Shown piece by piece: positions 49,601-59,866 of a stretch of 64,000 bases of DNA. Every line of letters begins with the position of its first letter. Position 1 is the stretch's first letter. Made by a program: the position numbers and the translations under genes. Source of the stretch: Typha latifolia (Eukaryota > Streptophyta > Magnoliopsida > Poales > Typhaceae); the NCBI GenBank assembly GCA_019914945.1, contig CM034103.1, positions 6,014,001 to 6,078,000 on the forward strand. Reading direction: 5' to 3'. The notes under the pieces are model-generated. The model ran no database searches. It saw only the letters and a program-made list of their open reading frames with translations, and was not told the origin of the DNA.

Positions 49601-52600
49601 TCCAAGGCACAGTGAGCAGTCTCCTCTCCTCCCCTTCTCTTATTCTAGAGCCTTTCTTTCCCTTTCTCTCAAACTCCCAAATACGTTCAAAAATGTGTGA
49701 GCACGGCTCACAGTTGTGTCGTTTACCATAATGGTTGCAAAATGAAAATCATAGAGGTCCATAGAAACTCTCGTAAAAAGAAATCAAAATTATGATTAAC
49801 TTTTATTCAAGTACATATTTAATCTATGCCGGAGCATATTAATATGTATGATTGTTCAAAACAGGGAAAATATATTTTTGACATCTTACAAGACATAGCC
49901 CAAAATCAAAGAATGACTGCTATATTTTCATTTGTCCCAATCAATTCCTCAATGTGGAAACATAAATGAAAGCGTGAATAATTGTGAAACCAAGTAAAAA
50001 TTGATAAAAGTAGCTTTAACATCAAAGTTCTGAAACTTAGTATCGGGATTAGAATCGGGATAGGCCGTTCAGAAAAATGATACGTATCGACTGTATTAGC
50101 TACTAATATCAGATTGAACAATTTTTTAATAACATAAAATTCTAAATATTATTTTACAATGCAAAAAAAAAATTTAAAACATTAGAAAAAAATGATAAGA
50201 AAATAAAAAATAAAGATTACTCACATATGAAGCCTAAAAACTTAAAAAATAATACCCTCTCTCTCTCTCAAATTTTTTTCTTGATTTTCTCTCTCTTTTC
50301 CTCTCTCTCAAATTCTTTATGCCGGAAAGAATATTTCTATATTTTTTATTTTTCTCTCCATTTCTTCCCTCCCTTCACTTCCCCCTCTCTCTCTCTCCCT
50401 TTCCCTTTCCCTCTTAATGTCGCATCCTCTCTCTTCCTCTTTTCCTCTCTCTTCCTTTTAATGTCACATCCCTTAATTGGAAAAAAAAACTCACCTGAAG
50501 TCATCAGATCTTGGTCGAAGAACATCACCGGAGGTCGAGATCGTCGGAGATCTACTCGGTAGTCGATGGTAGATATATGGAAGAGGTGAGAGAAAGAGAG
50601 AAATAAGAGCTAAAAGGCTAGGAGAGTGGGAGGGACTCGGGTCGGACCTGACCCTGATCCAACCCTCCCAGCTAGTTTCGGGTCAAGATCTACCTATATG
50701 GCCGATACCCCAGCCGAAACCAACAAACAAGCTAGTTTCGGTTAGGATCAAGATCGGCTAAGACCAATATCGATCCATTTCGGGAGGAAGAAGAAAATGC
50801 AGGATTGGCCGAAACTAGAACCCATGCCTAACATTTTCTTCTTCCTCCCTTCCCCTCCCTCCATGTCTCCACCCCCAAAATAACCATACAAGCCGTCTTA
50901 CCTTTTGCTTCACAGTTCCCCAAATCTTGGCTTCTTCTCCCCTAAATGTAGAAGAAATGAGTGTTCTTATCGCTCCACTACCATTGACAATATCAAAATT
51001 CAAAAGGCTTACTAGAAGATGATTTCGATTGTCTTGCCTAGACTCAGGTGAGTGGGTTCACTCACATATTTATTTTATTATATTTCGTACCTTTATCAGA
51101 CTATGTAAATTTTTTGTGTGCAAATTTATTTATTTCATCCTTTCGTGCAAACATTTAATTGTTACATTTTCTGTGTGCATTTAATCATTATATTCAGTGC
51201 ATCACCATACTTTGTGCAAATATTAAATTTAGTGAAAAGAAAAATAAGACTAGTATTTGTACGACTTAGAGAACAGTCCCGGTATAAATCGCTTGCGATT
51301 TTTCGTAGTGACTCAAGTCTATCTGGAAGTCCAAGGGGAAGTCCTAAATCAGATCACTGCGGTGACTTTCTTAGGTGACTCTGGCAGGGTTAGGGAACAG
51401 TCCTAGAATGAATGAGAAATTTCCTAGGTGACTCTAACTTTTCTCAACGGTTAGAGGAAAAGACAGAGTGTGTTGATCACATGGTGATACCATCTGATGA
51501 CCCTAACCGAATCAGCTATGAAGAAAAGTCTCGAGCGTCTTCTCGAGGTGACTTATAGTTGATGTGGATCCACAAGGTATAGACCCATTGAGACATATAA
51601 CAGTATAAATATTGAAAAGATGTTAATATGTTGAAACTGTGCAAGGTTACAAGTTGTGACTCTCTATTGTTATCATTGTTATTATTTAAAGAGCATGTCT
51701 ATTGCAAATTATTATGAATATTGTTGATTTTAGTTTAATTTTATTCAGCATTAATATAATTTAAAATTTATTTGGTTTTCGAGTGGATTCCACTCACTGA
51801 GCTATAGTTGTTGGCTCATGGATTCTTTTTTGTATTTATTTATCTATCTCAGATAATAGTCAACGGGGCGACTAAGCGAGATGTACCCGGACTCCACCTT
51901 CACTTAGGATTCACCTATTTACTTTTCCACTCTTTTGGATATTATGCTTTAGATTAGAAGATTTATTTATTTCGTTTAGAGACTCAAAAACAATAACATT
52001 GTTTTATGCTTTATTGAGATTAGTTTTAAATTTAATAAAGCAGATCTTCATTTTACTTATTTATTTTGCCATCATACACGTAGAAAGTATTAATAAGGCT
52101 TCGTGTATCTCAAGCATATTGAGATGTATGGCCGGTCATGATTCCTATTTCGGGTCGTGATAGGGGGCATGCTAAAATATTGCCCACAGCTTAGTATTTT
52201 GTTGCACGGGCCCATGGCAGGGGCAGTGACGGTCGATGGAGGGCTAGATGAACAGCTGATGGCATGTACTTTCGTTCGAGGAGGGGCAAAGGGGCAATGC
52301 AAAAGCCATTGAGTCAGCATTTTTCCAGCGCAAGCCTATGCAAGAGGTGGTAGGAAGCTTGTTGTGCATACGACGGTCTTATTGTGCGGCGGAGGCATCT
52401 ATGGGTACTAAGTGAGACACTTGTGCCTATGCTATCAGCGAGAGTTCCGTGAGTGCCAAGGACATCCCTGACAGTCGCAGTCCGGCACCGGGTGGTTTAG
52501 TACTTTGGGACATCTAACGGGACTGAGATAGGACTTTAGGACATCTAGCGAGACGAGTTAGGACCTTTAGGGCATATGTCCAAACTTCATGCGGGTTCGT

Positions 52601-54939
52601 CAGTAAGACAACAGGTGCGCGGAGCGTGCGAGAAGCCTCGTGTTTACGGAATAGACTATTTTGCCGCTACCACTGGGTCTTTGAATTGGAGTGGGTGGTC
52701 GGTGTGCTCATAGTTGGACTCGAGAGTGCGAGCAGCCTTGGGCCTTTTTAAGTGGTGTAGTCTAAGAGCAGGTTGCGGGGACACCTGAGGATGTGCATGC
52801 TACCCCCTTGGCCCTTACAAGGCAGGACCAGAAGACCTAAGTGTAGTCCAAGAGTGGGCACACTGCTGGTGCTGCTAGGGCACCCGAGCGTCCGCGCGCC
52901 GTTGTTGCTGCCTTGGGCCTCTTACAAGGCAAAGGTAGGGCCAAGGCCAGAAGGCCCAAGTGCAGTCAAAAGCAGGCATGCTGCTGGTGCCACTTGGGCA
53001 CCCGAGCATGTGCATGATGCTTTCTGTCTTGGTGCAAGGCAGGGCAAAAAGGCCTAAGTATAGTCTGAGAGCAGGCATCCGAGCATGTGCACGTTGCTTG
53101 TTGCTTTGGGACAAGGCAGGGCCAGAAGGCCTAAGTGTAGCCCGAGAGCAAGCACCCGAGCGTATGCACGCTGCTTGCTACCTTGGGACAAGGCAGGGCC
53201 AGAAGGCCTAAGTGTAGTCCGAGAGCAGGCACCCGAGCATCCGCACGCCACTTCTGCTGCCTTAAGACCCCTACAAGGCAAAGGCAGGGCCAAAGCCTTT
53301 TGAGACCCCTACAAGGCAAAGATAAGTGCGGAGAGAAAAGGGTTTCGTAGCCTCACCGTCAAGACAAGGAAGGGGGAAAGTTGTGGGGGAGGGACAAACC
53401 GTGCAATGAAAGGCTAAATATCAGTAGATCGTGCCGATCGGGACATGAAAAATAATGAACTATGCTTGAGCGAGCTCTAGTGGAGATCTAAAGTAATACT
53501 GACGTGCAAATTGTTCATCTGACTTGGGTATAAAGGCGAAAGACTAATCGAACAATCTAATAGCTGATTTCCTCTGAAGGTTTCCACTGAAGTTTTCCTT
53601 AGGATAGCTAGAGCCAGCGTGCGAGTCCTATCGGGTAAAGCTAATGATTAGAGGCATCGGGAGCGCAATGCCCTCGACCTATTCTCAAACTTTAAATAGA
53701 TAGGACAGTGCGGCTGCTACATTGAGCCGCACCATGAAATTGAGAGCTCCAAGTGGGTTATTTTTTGTAAGCAGAACTAGCGATGTGCCGTGCCGATGGT
53801 GACCGGCATGGCCATCCATGTATTAGAGTATATTCTATCAAGAAGTATTAGGATCAAAATAATTAATTGAGTCTCATCATTTGGTATCATATTTGCTAGG
53901 TACTCTAAAAGCTTCCTATGACAGAGCTTATGATAGAATATATTTAATTTCTTTTCCTAGGTTATTTTTAGTTTATGTCAAAGCTTATGACAGAGTATAT
54001 TTAGTCACTTTTCCTATGTTATTTTTAGTTTATTGTTATGACAGAGTATATTTGGGTTACACAAGTCATGCCATGTTACCCGTTTAATAAACGGATCGTG
54101 TTCATGTCTATCAAATATAACTCGTTTAATAATCAACTCGTATTCGTGTTAGGGCAAAGTTGACCCGACCTGGACCCGCCTAACATGACCCGATGGCCAC
54201 CCCCTAATTGCCTCCCCTAGAAAGACTAATGTGCCCACAAATTGACCGACAACAACCGCATATACATCACATGTGCATATTTGCCCTCATTTGCATATGA
54301 GAGCAATATATTTTAATATTAAGATAGTGCATCATAATAATTTTGTTGATGCAACTTATCATACTTGAAATATTTATTAAGTAATCATATGATTAAAAAG
54401 TAGCATCCCTTCATGGATAAGATATAATGAAAATTATTTTCTATATATCATATTGCAACTTTTATTAATGTAATAGTTTGCTTTTACAAAACATTCAAAA
54501 CACTAGATGGGTAAATTATATATAAGATTTATAATATTTTTATCCTTTGCATATATACCCCAATAGTACATATGCACTATCCAGTAGCTTTTAAATTTCC
54601 TTTATTTCATGAAACTGAGGCTTCCTAATATATCTGGTACATTCATTGTTTATGTAAAACATCCAACATTCTCCAAATGATGTACCATAACATAAAACCT
54701 GATTATCCAACAGCATGAAGGCAACAGAAAAATACCAAATGCAGTATCTTCAGTGTTATCTAGAAAGATCACTTCATATTATGATTTCAAAATTCAAATA
54801 GCAATTAAAATACACAGTAGAACAAGCTAACAAACATCTAATTACTTACAATGCTTTGAAGAATATCCATGGTGATTGAGAAGATGAGTTGTCTCTTATA
54901 ATTACCACCCCCTTCAAGTAGTTGCAAAGATATAAGAAC
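34559..54939 (-). CDS. WASHC4: WASH complex subunit 4 (SWIP/WASHC4) homologue, C-terminal 12 exons
   Basis: Twelve minus-strand exons (each listed separately) give 1,824 nt, 607 codons plus TGA, with all junctions GT-AG and in phase and no internal stop. The product is colinear with the C-terminal half of animal SWIP. Shared landmarks include CSFLYWRK, APLCRDIETDLRLHVH, RQLGELKYGLELDDFHL, RIGNALGLMR, NLYDGFVMGIVFVLK and SFDELHWFASIKKK. SWIP is a scaffold of the WASH complex, which drives Arp2/3 actin branching on endosomes (family knowledge). Animal SWIP is ~1,170 residues, so the N-terminal half is not accounted for. It should lie to the right of 54939, and I could not recognise it there or before 64000. 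Introns reach 6 kb and hold many repeats. Expression and complex membership in this plant are unknown. Confidence 0.9.
34729..34914 (-). CDS. WASHC4: WASHC4 homologue, exon 11 of 12 seen
   Basis: 186 nt, phase 0 at both ends. SFDELHWFASIKKKLEEEI is one of the clearest SWIP blocks; a Ser/Thr-rich linker follows. Donor AAG/GTATTA, acceptor TTGTAG/GT. Confidence 0.9.
35059..35241 (-). CDS. WASHC4: WASHC4 homologue, exon 10
   Basis: 183 nt, phase 0. Encodes FGQFKDFFHIVPSIIAHIVD and NLYDGFVMGIVFVLK, the block that directly precedes the DELHWF segment in SWIP proteins. Donor AAG/GTACTT. Confidence 0.9.
35242..38279 (-). other. WASHC4 intron with AT-rich and dispersed repeats
   Basis: Holds a ~50-bp tandem repeat (36285-36465) and a GC-richer block at 37120-37420 (GTCGGCACTTACTTTACTAG near its start) whose GCCGNNNNNGTGCC-type text recurs near 49193 and 53770. 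Open frames around 37600-37900 are not supported as genes. Confidence 0.5.
36285..36465. repeat. ~50-bp AT-rich tandem repeat, about four copies
   Basis: The core CAGAAATTCATGTATTCTTT followed by ATGTAGTAGAAAATATAACTAT repeats four times with small changes, inside a WASHC4 intron. Confidence 0.85.
38280..38451 (-). CDS. WASHC4: WASHC4 homologue, exon 9
   Basis: 172 nt, entering with one base that completes a Trp codon. Encodes KKLSFIDEIVAAGRIMDTAI and SFSVFIAMFKE. Acceptor TTTAG/GTATG, donor GAG/GTAATA. Confidence 0.88.
38540..38736 (-). CDS. WASHC4: WASHC4 homologue, exon 8
   Basis: 197 nt, starts in phase 0 and leaves two bases. Encodes GELKFALGKFAVGGHGVTFP and QQVQSVITRIGNALGLMRIL, matching the conserved IGNAMG block. 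Acceptor CTTGCAG, donor TG/GTAAAT. Confidence 0.9.
39457..40139. mobile_element. Tourist/Harbinger-like non-autonomous element
   Basis: The left terminus GGGTGTGTTTGGCTGAT and the reverse complement of the right terminus (CAGTGTGTTTGGTTGAT) match at 14 of 17 bases. TAA flanks both ends (39454-39456 and 40140-40142), the usual target duplication. No transposase is present. Confidence 0.65.
40150..40720 (+). mobile_element. CGGCCGAT repeat family, copy 1
   Basis: GATCGGCTATGGCCGATTCTG near the left end, a CT-rich tract, and GCAGAAAATCTGCTACAGTA parallel the copy split at 59152 and 62437. Ends are weak. Confidence 0.45.
41461..41676 (-). CDS. WASHC4: WASHC4 homologue, exon 7
   Basis: 216 nt, phase 0. 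Encodes MFIESDPNNQKRKNLRVIHV and ELLKDSYSK. It corresponds to the FIE..NNK...IRH(I/V) block of SWIP. Acceptor CTTGCAG, donor AAG/GTACAT. Confidence 0.9.
41677..43796 (-). other. WASHC4 intron, no recognisable content
   Basis: Single-copy-looking AT-rich sequence. Short open frames (for example plus 42986-43168) have no support. Confidence 0.5.
43797..43958 (-). CDS. WASHC4: WASHC4 homologue, exon 6
   Basis: 162 nt, phase 0. Encodes IYSVMRQLGELKYGLELDDF and DYSYNIVKQ, matching the RYGL...HLP and YLYN segments of SWIP. Donor CAG/GTTTGT. Confidence 0.9.
44061..44204 (-). CDS. WASHC4: WASHC4 homologue, exon 5
   Basis: 144 nt, phase 0. Encodes LRLPFKIIDLNMLVESYLNA and AFYSHSLLTTYDVK. Acceptor CGTCAG/AC, donor AAG/GTATGA. 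Confidence 0.87.
44293..44391 (-). CDS. WASHC4: WASHC4 homologue, exon 4
   Basis: 99 nt, phase 0. Encodes APLCRDIETDLRLHVHSTHL, a strong match to the CxxIExDLRLxxHTHL block of animal SWIP. Donor AAG/GTGATT. Confidence 0.92.
44533..44641 (-). CDS. WASHC4: WASHC4 homologue, exon 3
   Basis: 109 nt, enters with one base (phase matches the two bases left by exon 2). Encodes YILDAFSDGLWFLKLGHVGK and QSYEEEIEDTLKS. The acceptor GCCAG/GTAC was chosen over an upstream TGTGCAG because only it keeps the frame. Confidence 0.85.
46700..48487 (+). mobile_element. LTR-like element (GTGAGTGGATTCACTCAC family) ending in TTATAACA
   Basis: The near-palindrome GTGAGTGGATTCACTCAC (46754) starts a colinear match with 51040-52160. 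Shared blocks include ACTATAGTTGTTGGCTTATA and, at the end, GCTTCATGTGTCTCAAGC and GATTCCGAATTCGGGTTATA. The segment 47530-48400 interrupts the match and belongs to the TTCGAA-palindrome LTR family. Confidence 0.55.
47600..48400 (+). mobile_element. TTCGAA-palindrome LTR fragment nested in an intronic LTR
   Basis: Palindrome variants lie at 47640-47840 (for example GCATTCGAATGC and CGTTCGAACGCG). 48185-48370 is homologous to the reverse complement of 9915-10095. Orientation is therefore opposite to the copies at 9906 and 12075. Exact ends were not resolved. Confidence 0.65.
48595..48776 (-). CDS. WASHC4: WASHC4 homologue, exon 2
   Basis: 182 nt, starts in phase 0 and leaves two bases. Encodes GALDIDFLRIRKFTSKLETV and TNCSFLYWRKEM, the C-x-FLYW block of SWIP. 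Donor CTACA/GTAAGT is strong. Confidence 0.9.
50027..50832 (-). mobile_element. CGGCCGAT repeat family, copy 2 (reverse)
   Basis: The reverse complement of 50035-50160 aligns with 58830-59000 and 62290-62437: an ATAATATTTARAATTTTA block, then GTCGATACGTATCATTTTT and a CCGATCCCGAT-rich end. The other end carries GGTTCTAGTTTCGGCCAATCC (reverse strand). The internal part is CT-rich. Confidence 0.65.
51030..52160 (+). mobile_element. LTR-like element, second copy of the GTGAGTGG family
   Basis: Colinear with 46740-48487, minus the nested insertion there. It ends ATTTCGGGTCGTGATA, like a mutated LTR end GTGACA. The start is uncertain. The following sequence (52160-52780) may be non-coding internal DNA of the same element. 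Confidence 0.55.
52780..53340 (+). repeat. GC-rich tandem repeat (units ~77-110 bp), about six copies
   Basis: Core ACAAGGCAGGGCCAGAAGGC then CTAAGTGTAG, and CACCCGAGCATGTGCACG, recurring near 52820, 52925, 53034, 53111, 53190 and 53274. Open frames on both strands arise from the repeat. GC content is far above that of the rest of the intron. Confidence 0.85.
54850..54939 (-). CDS. WASHC4: WASHC4 homologue, first recognisable exon
   Basis: 90 nt, phase 0. Encodes VLISLQLLEGGGNYKRQLIF and SITMDILQSI, corresponding to the LVLAEN..NG...KQRRLIVSLA block of SWIP. Donor ATT/GTAAGT, acceptor TTCAG/GT. No start codon is implied: earlier exons are expected upstream. Confidence 0.82.
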
Positions 54940-55012
54940 CTGAACAATTCAATAAGCTGGATAAGAAACAAACTTGATGCCATGCTTTCCCTTGTAGAAA
55001 AAATGGAACTCA

Positions 55013-55737
55013 TATACCATATTAATCTTTCAAAGAACAATAATACAAGTATACAATACAATCATCATAAAAATTGTTCCAATAAACCTAAGATATTATT
55101 AAGCAAAAATTGACTCAAATACACTAATTTTGAACTAGAGATGACCCAATTATGAACCACTAGACCAATTAACGATTCTTTCATCTGTAAATAATTTATA
55201 GATCGTCTCTTCGAAATTTTAAAAACGCCTTCATTATTTGAAACTTTTATGTTTCTCCATGTCTTCAGCTCTTCACAGCAGATTCACACATCAGCTTAAA
55301 ATCAATCTTAAGTCCAACATCCAATCTAGATAGGTTAGCAACCTGGATCTATTTTTCATGGGACAAGGAAATGTATAACCCATATTAATCCTTTCAAAGA
55401 ATAATAATACAAGTATGCAATACAATCATCATAAAATTTGTTCCTATAAACCTAAGATATTGCTAAGCAAAAAATTGACTCAAACTAATTTCTAATTAGA
55501 GATGACCCAATTATGACCCACTAGACCAATTAACGATTCTTTAGTCTGAAAATATTTTATAGATCGTCTCTTCAAAATCTTAAAGACATCTTCATTATTT
55601 GAAACTTTTATGTTTCTCCATATCTTTAGCTCTTCACAGCAGATTCTTATGTCAGCTTTAAATCAATCTTAAGTCCAACATCCAATCTAGATAAGTTAGC
55701 ACACCTGGATCTATTTTTCATGGGACAAGGAAATGTA
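55013..55737. repeat. Tandem duplication of a ~362-bp unit, two copies
   Basis: 55013-55375 and 55376-55737 match closely along their length, including ATGACCCAATTATGA, GATCGTCTCTTC and the common end GGGACAAGGAAATGTA. Differences are scattered substitutions and small indels, so the copies are of moderate age. No coding content. Confidence 0.9.
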
Positions 55738-56569
55738 CATATCAACAATTGTCGTGTCACCCCAATGTTGTAAAACATTGGCCAAATGAAGAATTGGCAT
55801 GTTGTCCCCATGTTGGCTTCTTTAGCGCTGATGCCATATTGGCAACAAAATGATGGAGCATTCAGAATACCACTTTGCCAACAAAATGAAGTTCTTAAAT
55901 TATTGAGTTAATATGAGCTTTGTAATCACTCAAAGCTCTTAACTACTCAAACAAAGTGTAGAGAAAAGTAAAAGGCTAACAGTTTGGGTAAATTTGGAGG
56001 AAAATGAAATAAGTAATCCCTGAAGGGTAGAGTTTCAATTCAGAATCTTCAAATTATCATGTAATGGGGCATTATGGCATGAATTCAAATCCAGCGTATC
56101 ATGTATCATTAAAAATCATTTTGAGGTCAACATTTATCATGTGTAGAACATTTTAATATATGCATACTAGAAAGTAATAGTCTCTCACATAAATGAATAT
56201 CATAAATGTTCATGACCCCCTATCTCATATTATCCACTAAGTATTCTAGAGGTATATACAATTTTTTTTTTTATAGTAAACACTAAAATACATCAATGAA
56301 GCATGGAAATGTAAGTTCAGTTATTTGACAAGCATCATATCCGACAAGACATCTGATAGAGCTACACCTACATTATTTAAGTATCAGTCTTCCTATGTGT
56401 ATTATACTCAAGGTTAAATGGACAGGCATATCTGGACTATGGATGTTATCAAGAAAGGATGGATAAAGGTTCTTAGTTTCTATCAGGGGATTCTCAGCAA
56501 GTGGATCATGTCCTTTGCTCACCCTAATTCCAGTTACCATATTATCAGACATGTCTAGATTGGATGCAT

Positions 56570-56964
56570 TTAATTATAGGCCCAAAGCTCTACAAACAAG
56601 AGAAACTCCTCAATTCTCATGTTCTTCGCCATTTCACAATCACTGACAGCAAAAGTGATCTTGGAGAAATGCACAAGAGCATAGCATTGCTCTAACGCGA
56701 ATCTCTCAGAATTCTTTATTATATAGCAAAGGTCATTTCTCATGGACTTTGTTGAAACCAGAGGAATGATATCATGATCGAGAATAAAAAAATTGCACTC
56801 ATATGTTCCCCTACTCTGCCGATTGTGGAACACATTACCTGTTCATTTTCTTGTTGGGCAGTACCGGTCAGAGAATGGCAATCACACATTCTCAAAACCT
56901 GCGTCATGAACTTTGTATCACACACATCAGGCAAAGTAGTAATGCTTTCAATTTTGCATGTCAC
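56570..56964 (-). other. Unrecognised exon-like coding stretch
   Basis: Two minus-strand frames look coding. 56842-56964 encodes TCKIESITTLPDVCDTKFMT and ends at a good donor (GAACAG/GTAATG). 56570-56800 encodes RFALEQCYALVHFSKITFAV, then ends in TAA. Further coding-like text continues to ~56410 in another frame. The donor phase would be compatible with joining the WASHC4 exon at 54850, but I see no resemblance to SWIP. It may be a gene fragment in an intron or intergenic DNA. Family unknown. Confidence 0.35.
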
Positions 56965-58374
56965 TAGAGACTTAATTTAATGTTAGACAGGTTTAGAAGT
57001 TCAGGTACAAACCCAAACTTGATATATCAATTCATGTCAACAAATTTGATATATCAACTGATTATGTATAAGGGTAAATGAATTTTGAGATCACCCTTTA
57101 TTATACAAGATAAAAAGAGTCGCTAATAAGAAAATATCAAAAAATGGATAATATGTATGCACATACCCATAAAGTACTGAGAAAAATGCACAAACAGCTC
57201 AGCAAGGTCTAAGAAATTTAACACTACAAAATGTAGAAAAAACCCAAACAATGCAAAACCTAGTCTATGCACATCAACATAGAGTACAAAGAGAAAGGAA
57301 AAGTGTTTTTTTCTTTATGCCTAGGGTAACTCAGACTTTTTATCTCTTAAAATAATTGGTTTAGATTTCATTTACCAATGTAAGTGAATCAGTAAGTTTC
57401 GTGTCCACCTCCTTACCACCTGTAACCACAAAATAGACCAATTTTAGTGTGATTGAAAAAAATAGATAAAGCAACACAGTTAAGGATGATTAATATATAG
57501 AAAACCTTTAGAAAAGCATGTTATTCCCCGAAAATGATGGAAGGCTACATAAGAAATATCTGGGTCTGACGTGTACTAGTAAATGATTTAGGCAAACTTA
57601 ATTTTAATTCAGCATTCTACAGGTATAGTTGTGCTCCAGCGTACTTTAATCTCAAATAGACATTCTCAACTTCCGATTATTTGATACTGTACACCATAAA
57701 AACATACAACATATGGACTCTAATATACACCAGTGGTGTCAATGAAAATTCGAAATCTTATTTCAATGACTACAAGTAAAATGATTTTGAAAAAAATAAG
57801 AATTTGAAACATCAATAAATTAGACCAAATAACCTGCTTATCAGTTATCACATGTAGTGTATTCTATCAACATGGCATATTAGGAAAATCATGGAATGGG
57901 ATATCCATGTAGAGAGAGAGTAAACAAGGAAATTTCAACAAAGGATCACTAAATCAAGATAAGAGATAATGATGAACTAAATAAAGAGGAGCCAAACGTA
58001 TGATAATCACTATAAAGAAGAGAAAAGGTGGTAGTTATCATGATTCATGGAGTATGAAGGGCAAGCAGAAGAACAATTTACTTCCTGTTTCAAGCTGAAA
58101 AGTAGATGAAGATGAAATAGAGAGATATGATTTGCCCAATTGTGCAACAATTCTCTTCAATTAATCAATAAAACTAAAAAGCCTCCTTTCTATGGATGAA
58201 GGCCCATGCAAACAGGAAATAAATTAGTATAAAAAAAATAAAAATAGGGAACAAGTGGCCACTCATCCTGTTGTTTGCATGCATGTATGTTCAATCACAC
58301 AATGGTTATTTTTCTCCTTTCTTCTATTAGCATTTTTCCTTTTCCTATCAATGTTTTCCATTGCCGGAGTTTTT

Positions 58375-58479
58375 TACTACGTTAGATACATTAGACCACC
58401 TCCATCCATGGGTCGCCGGATCGGCCGATCCCGATAAGGACCAGGATCGACCAAACCGATCCCAATCTAGGCCCAATCC

Positions 58480-58520
<41 letters not shown>

Positions 58521-59005
58521 CTCTCCTTACCATATAACCATTATTTCTCTTATGGAGATACCTAGCTCGGACAAACTTCGACAACGTAGAGCTAACTCCA
58601 ACGAACTCTGGCATATAAATTTTTAATTCATTTCCTTATTTCTCTCTCTGTTTTTTTTTCATTTCTTTCACTCTCCATTTTTTTTCTTTTTTCTTCTTCT
58701 TCTTCTTCTTCACTGCACCATGGTTTTTCTTTTTTTTATTTAATTTTCTTCCACTCACATTCTTTCTAATCTCTTCTTTTTTTCAATTTTCATTGCACCA
58801 TCATTTTTCTTTCTTTATTTTCTTATTTTCGTAAAGAAATTTCTAATTTTTAGTGGTTTTCCTACATTTTTAAATAATATTTAGAATTTTATGTAATTAA
58901 AAAGTCCGATCCAATCCAAGCGACCGATACTGCCGATACATATCATTTTTCCAAAAGGCCGATACTGATCCCAAACCCTATCCCGAATTTTTTAACCTTG
59001 CCTCC
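58375..59005 (+). mobile_element. CGGCCGAT repeat family, copy 3
   Basis: Left end GGATCGGCCGATCCCGAT, a (CT)n run at 58483-58515, T-rich middle, then GCCGATACATATCATTTTT and an end ATCCCGAATTTTTTAACCTTG. The right end is colinear with copies 2 and 4. Confidence 0.7.
58483..58515. repeat. (CT)n microsatellite
   Basis: Pure CT run within the repeat-family copy at 58375. Confidence 0.95.
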
Positions 59006-59805
59006 ATCAACGGTTGACCAACTAGAGTGTTATTATGAGAACCAATGTATGTGCTTTAATTTCTTCTTAGAAATAAAATGCACTTGATAGTCCATGTTAC
59101 CTAATTTTATTTTTCCCTCACATGAAAGCTGCTGTCAATAGCAGTGATTAGGGCATGGTTCCAAGATTTGGCCAATTTCGATCCATGGCGATCAGCCAAT
59201 ACTCCATACCCGAGTAACCCAACCGCGCTCCCTCTCTTCTTTTATTTCCTTTCTCTTCTCCCTAATTTTTTTTCATTTTTGGTCTCTCCATTGCCCCCAT
59301 CTCTATCATTTCTCTCTACTCTCTCTTTTAATGTAACACCCCAATTTAAAAAAAAAAAATAAAAAAAATTTCCCCTGACCGACGCACGTACCGAGCACGT
59401 GCGTCGGCCTGCCACCCTCCCTCTTTCCTTTTCTTCTTCTCTTCCCTTCCTTGCCGTGCACGCCACCATTCCCCCATCTCCCTTATCCCTTCCTTCCCTC
59501 ACCGCAGCCTCTCTTCTTCTTCTCTCTCCCTCCCTCGTAGCCGCCGACAGCCGCCGACTCGCCGACTCCCCACCTCCCAGAAACCTCCTTCTTTTCTTCC
59601 CTTTCTCCTTCCCCTCCTCGGCCTCGTCTTTGTCGACCCCTTGCCGCCGCCTTCTCTGGCTGCGGCCGCCCACTGTCCCCGCGCTGCGCCGCCGCCTCGT
59701 GCCGTGCCGTGCTGTCTCCGCGCTGCGCGCCGCCCTCGCCGCTTGCGCCGCCGCAGCCCCATCGCCTCTCCACCTCCCGCCGTCTCCTCCCTCGGTTGGG
59801 GGAAT

Positions 59806-59835
59806 ACCGGGGGGGGTAGGTGGGTGGGAGGGGGG
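59806..59835 (+). other. G-quadruplex-type tract
   Basis: Four or more G runs of three to eight bases, separated by one to five bases (GGGTGGGAGGGGGG at the right), fit the G3+N1-7 pattern. It lies inside the solo LTR just before the hairpin array. Confidence 0.8.
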
Positions 59836-59866
59836 TTTTGTTAAACCCCGTGCCCTTCCCCCCTTG

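Larger units (their letters stand above)
48777..54849 (-). other. 6-kb WASHC4 intron filled with repeats
   Basis: Contains the repeat-family copy 50027-50832, the LTR 51030-52160, the GC-rich tandem array 52780-53340 and a hAT-like end near 54205 (GACCCGATGGCCACCCCCTA). 53880-54060 has a short AGCTTATGACAGAGTATATT tandem repeat. Splice sites of the flanking exons remain intact. Confidence 0.6.
54940..58370. other. AT-rich region upstream of the recognised WASHC4 exons
   Basis: Apart from the 362-bp duplication (55013-55737) and the exon-like stretch (56570-56964), no feature was recognised. The missing WASHC4 N-terminal exons were looked for on the minus strand and not found. Confidence 0.5.

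Noticed and set aside
50227..50562. 111-codon frame rich in Ser/Phe/Leu
   Set aside because: CT-rich core of a repeat-family copy.
52773..53319. Several 70-90 codon frames on both strands
   Set aside because: By-products of the GC-rich tandem repeat; no conserved motif.
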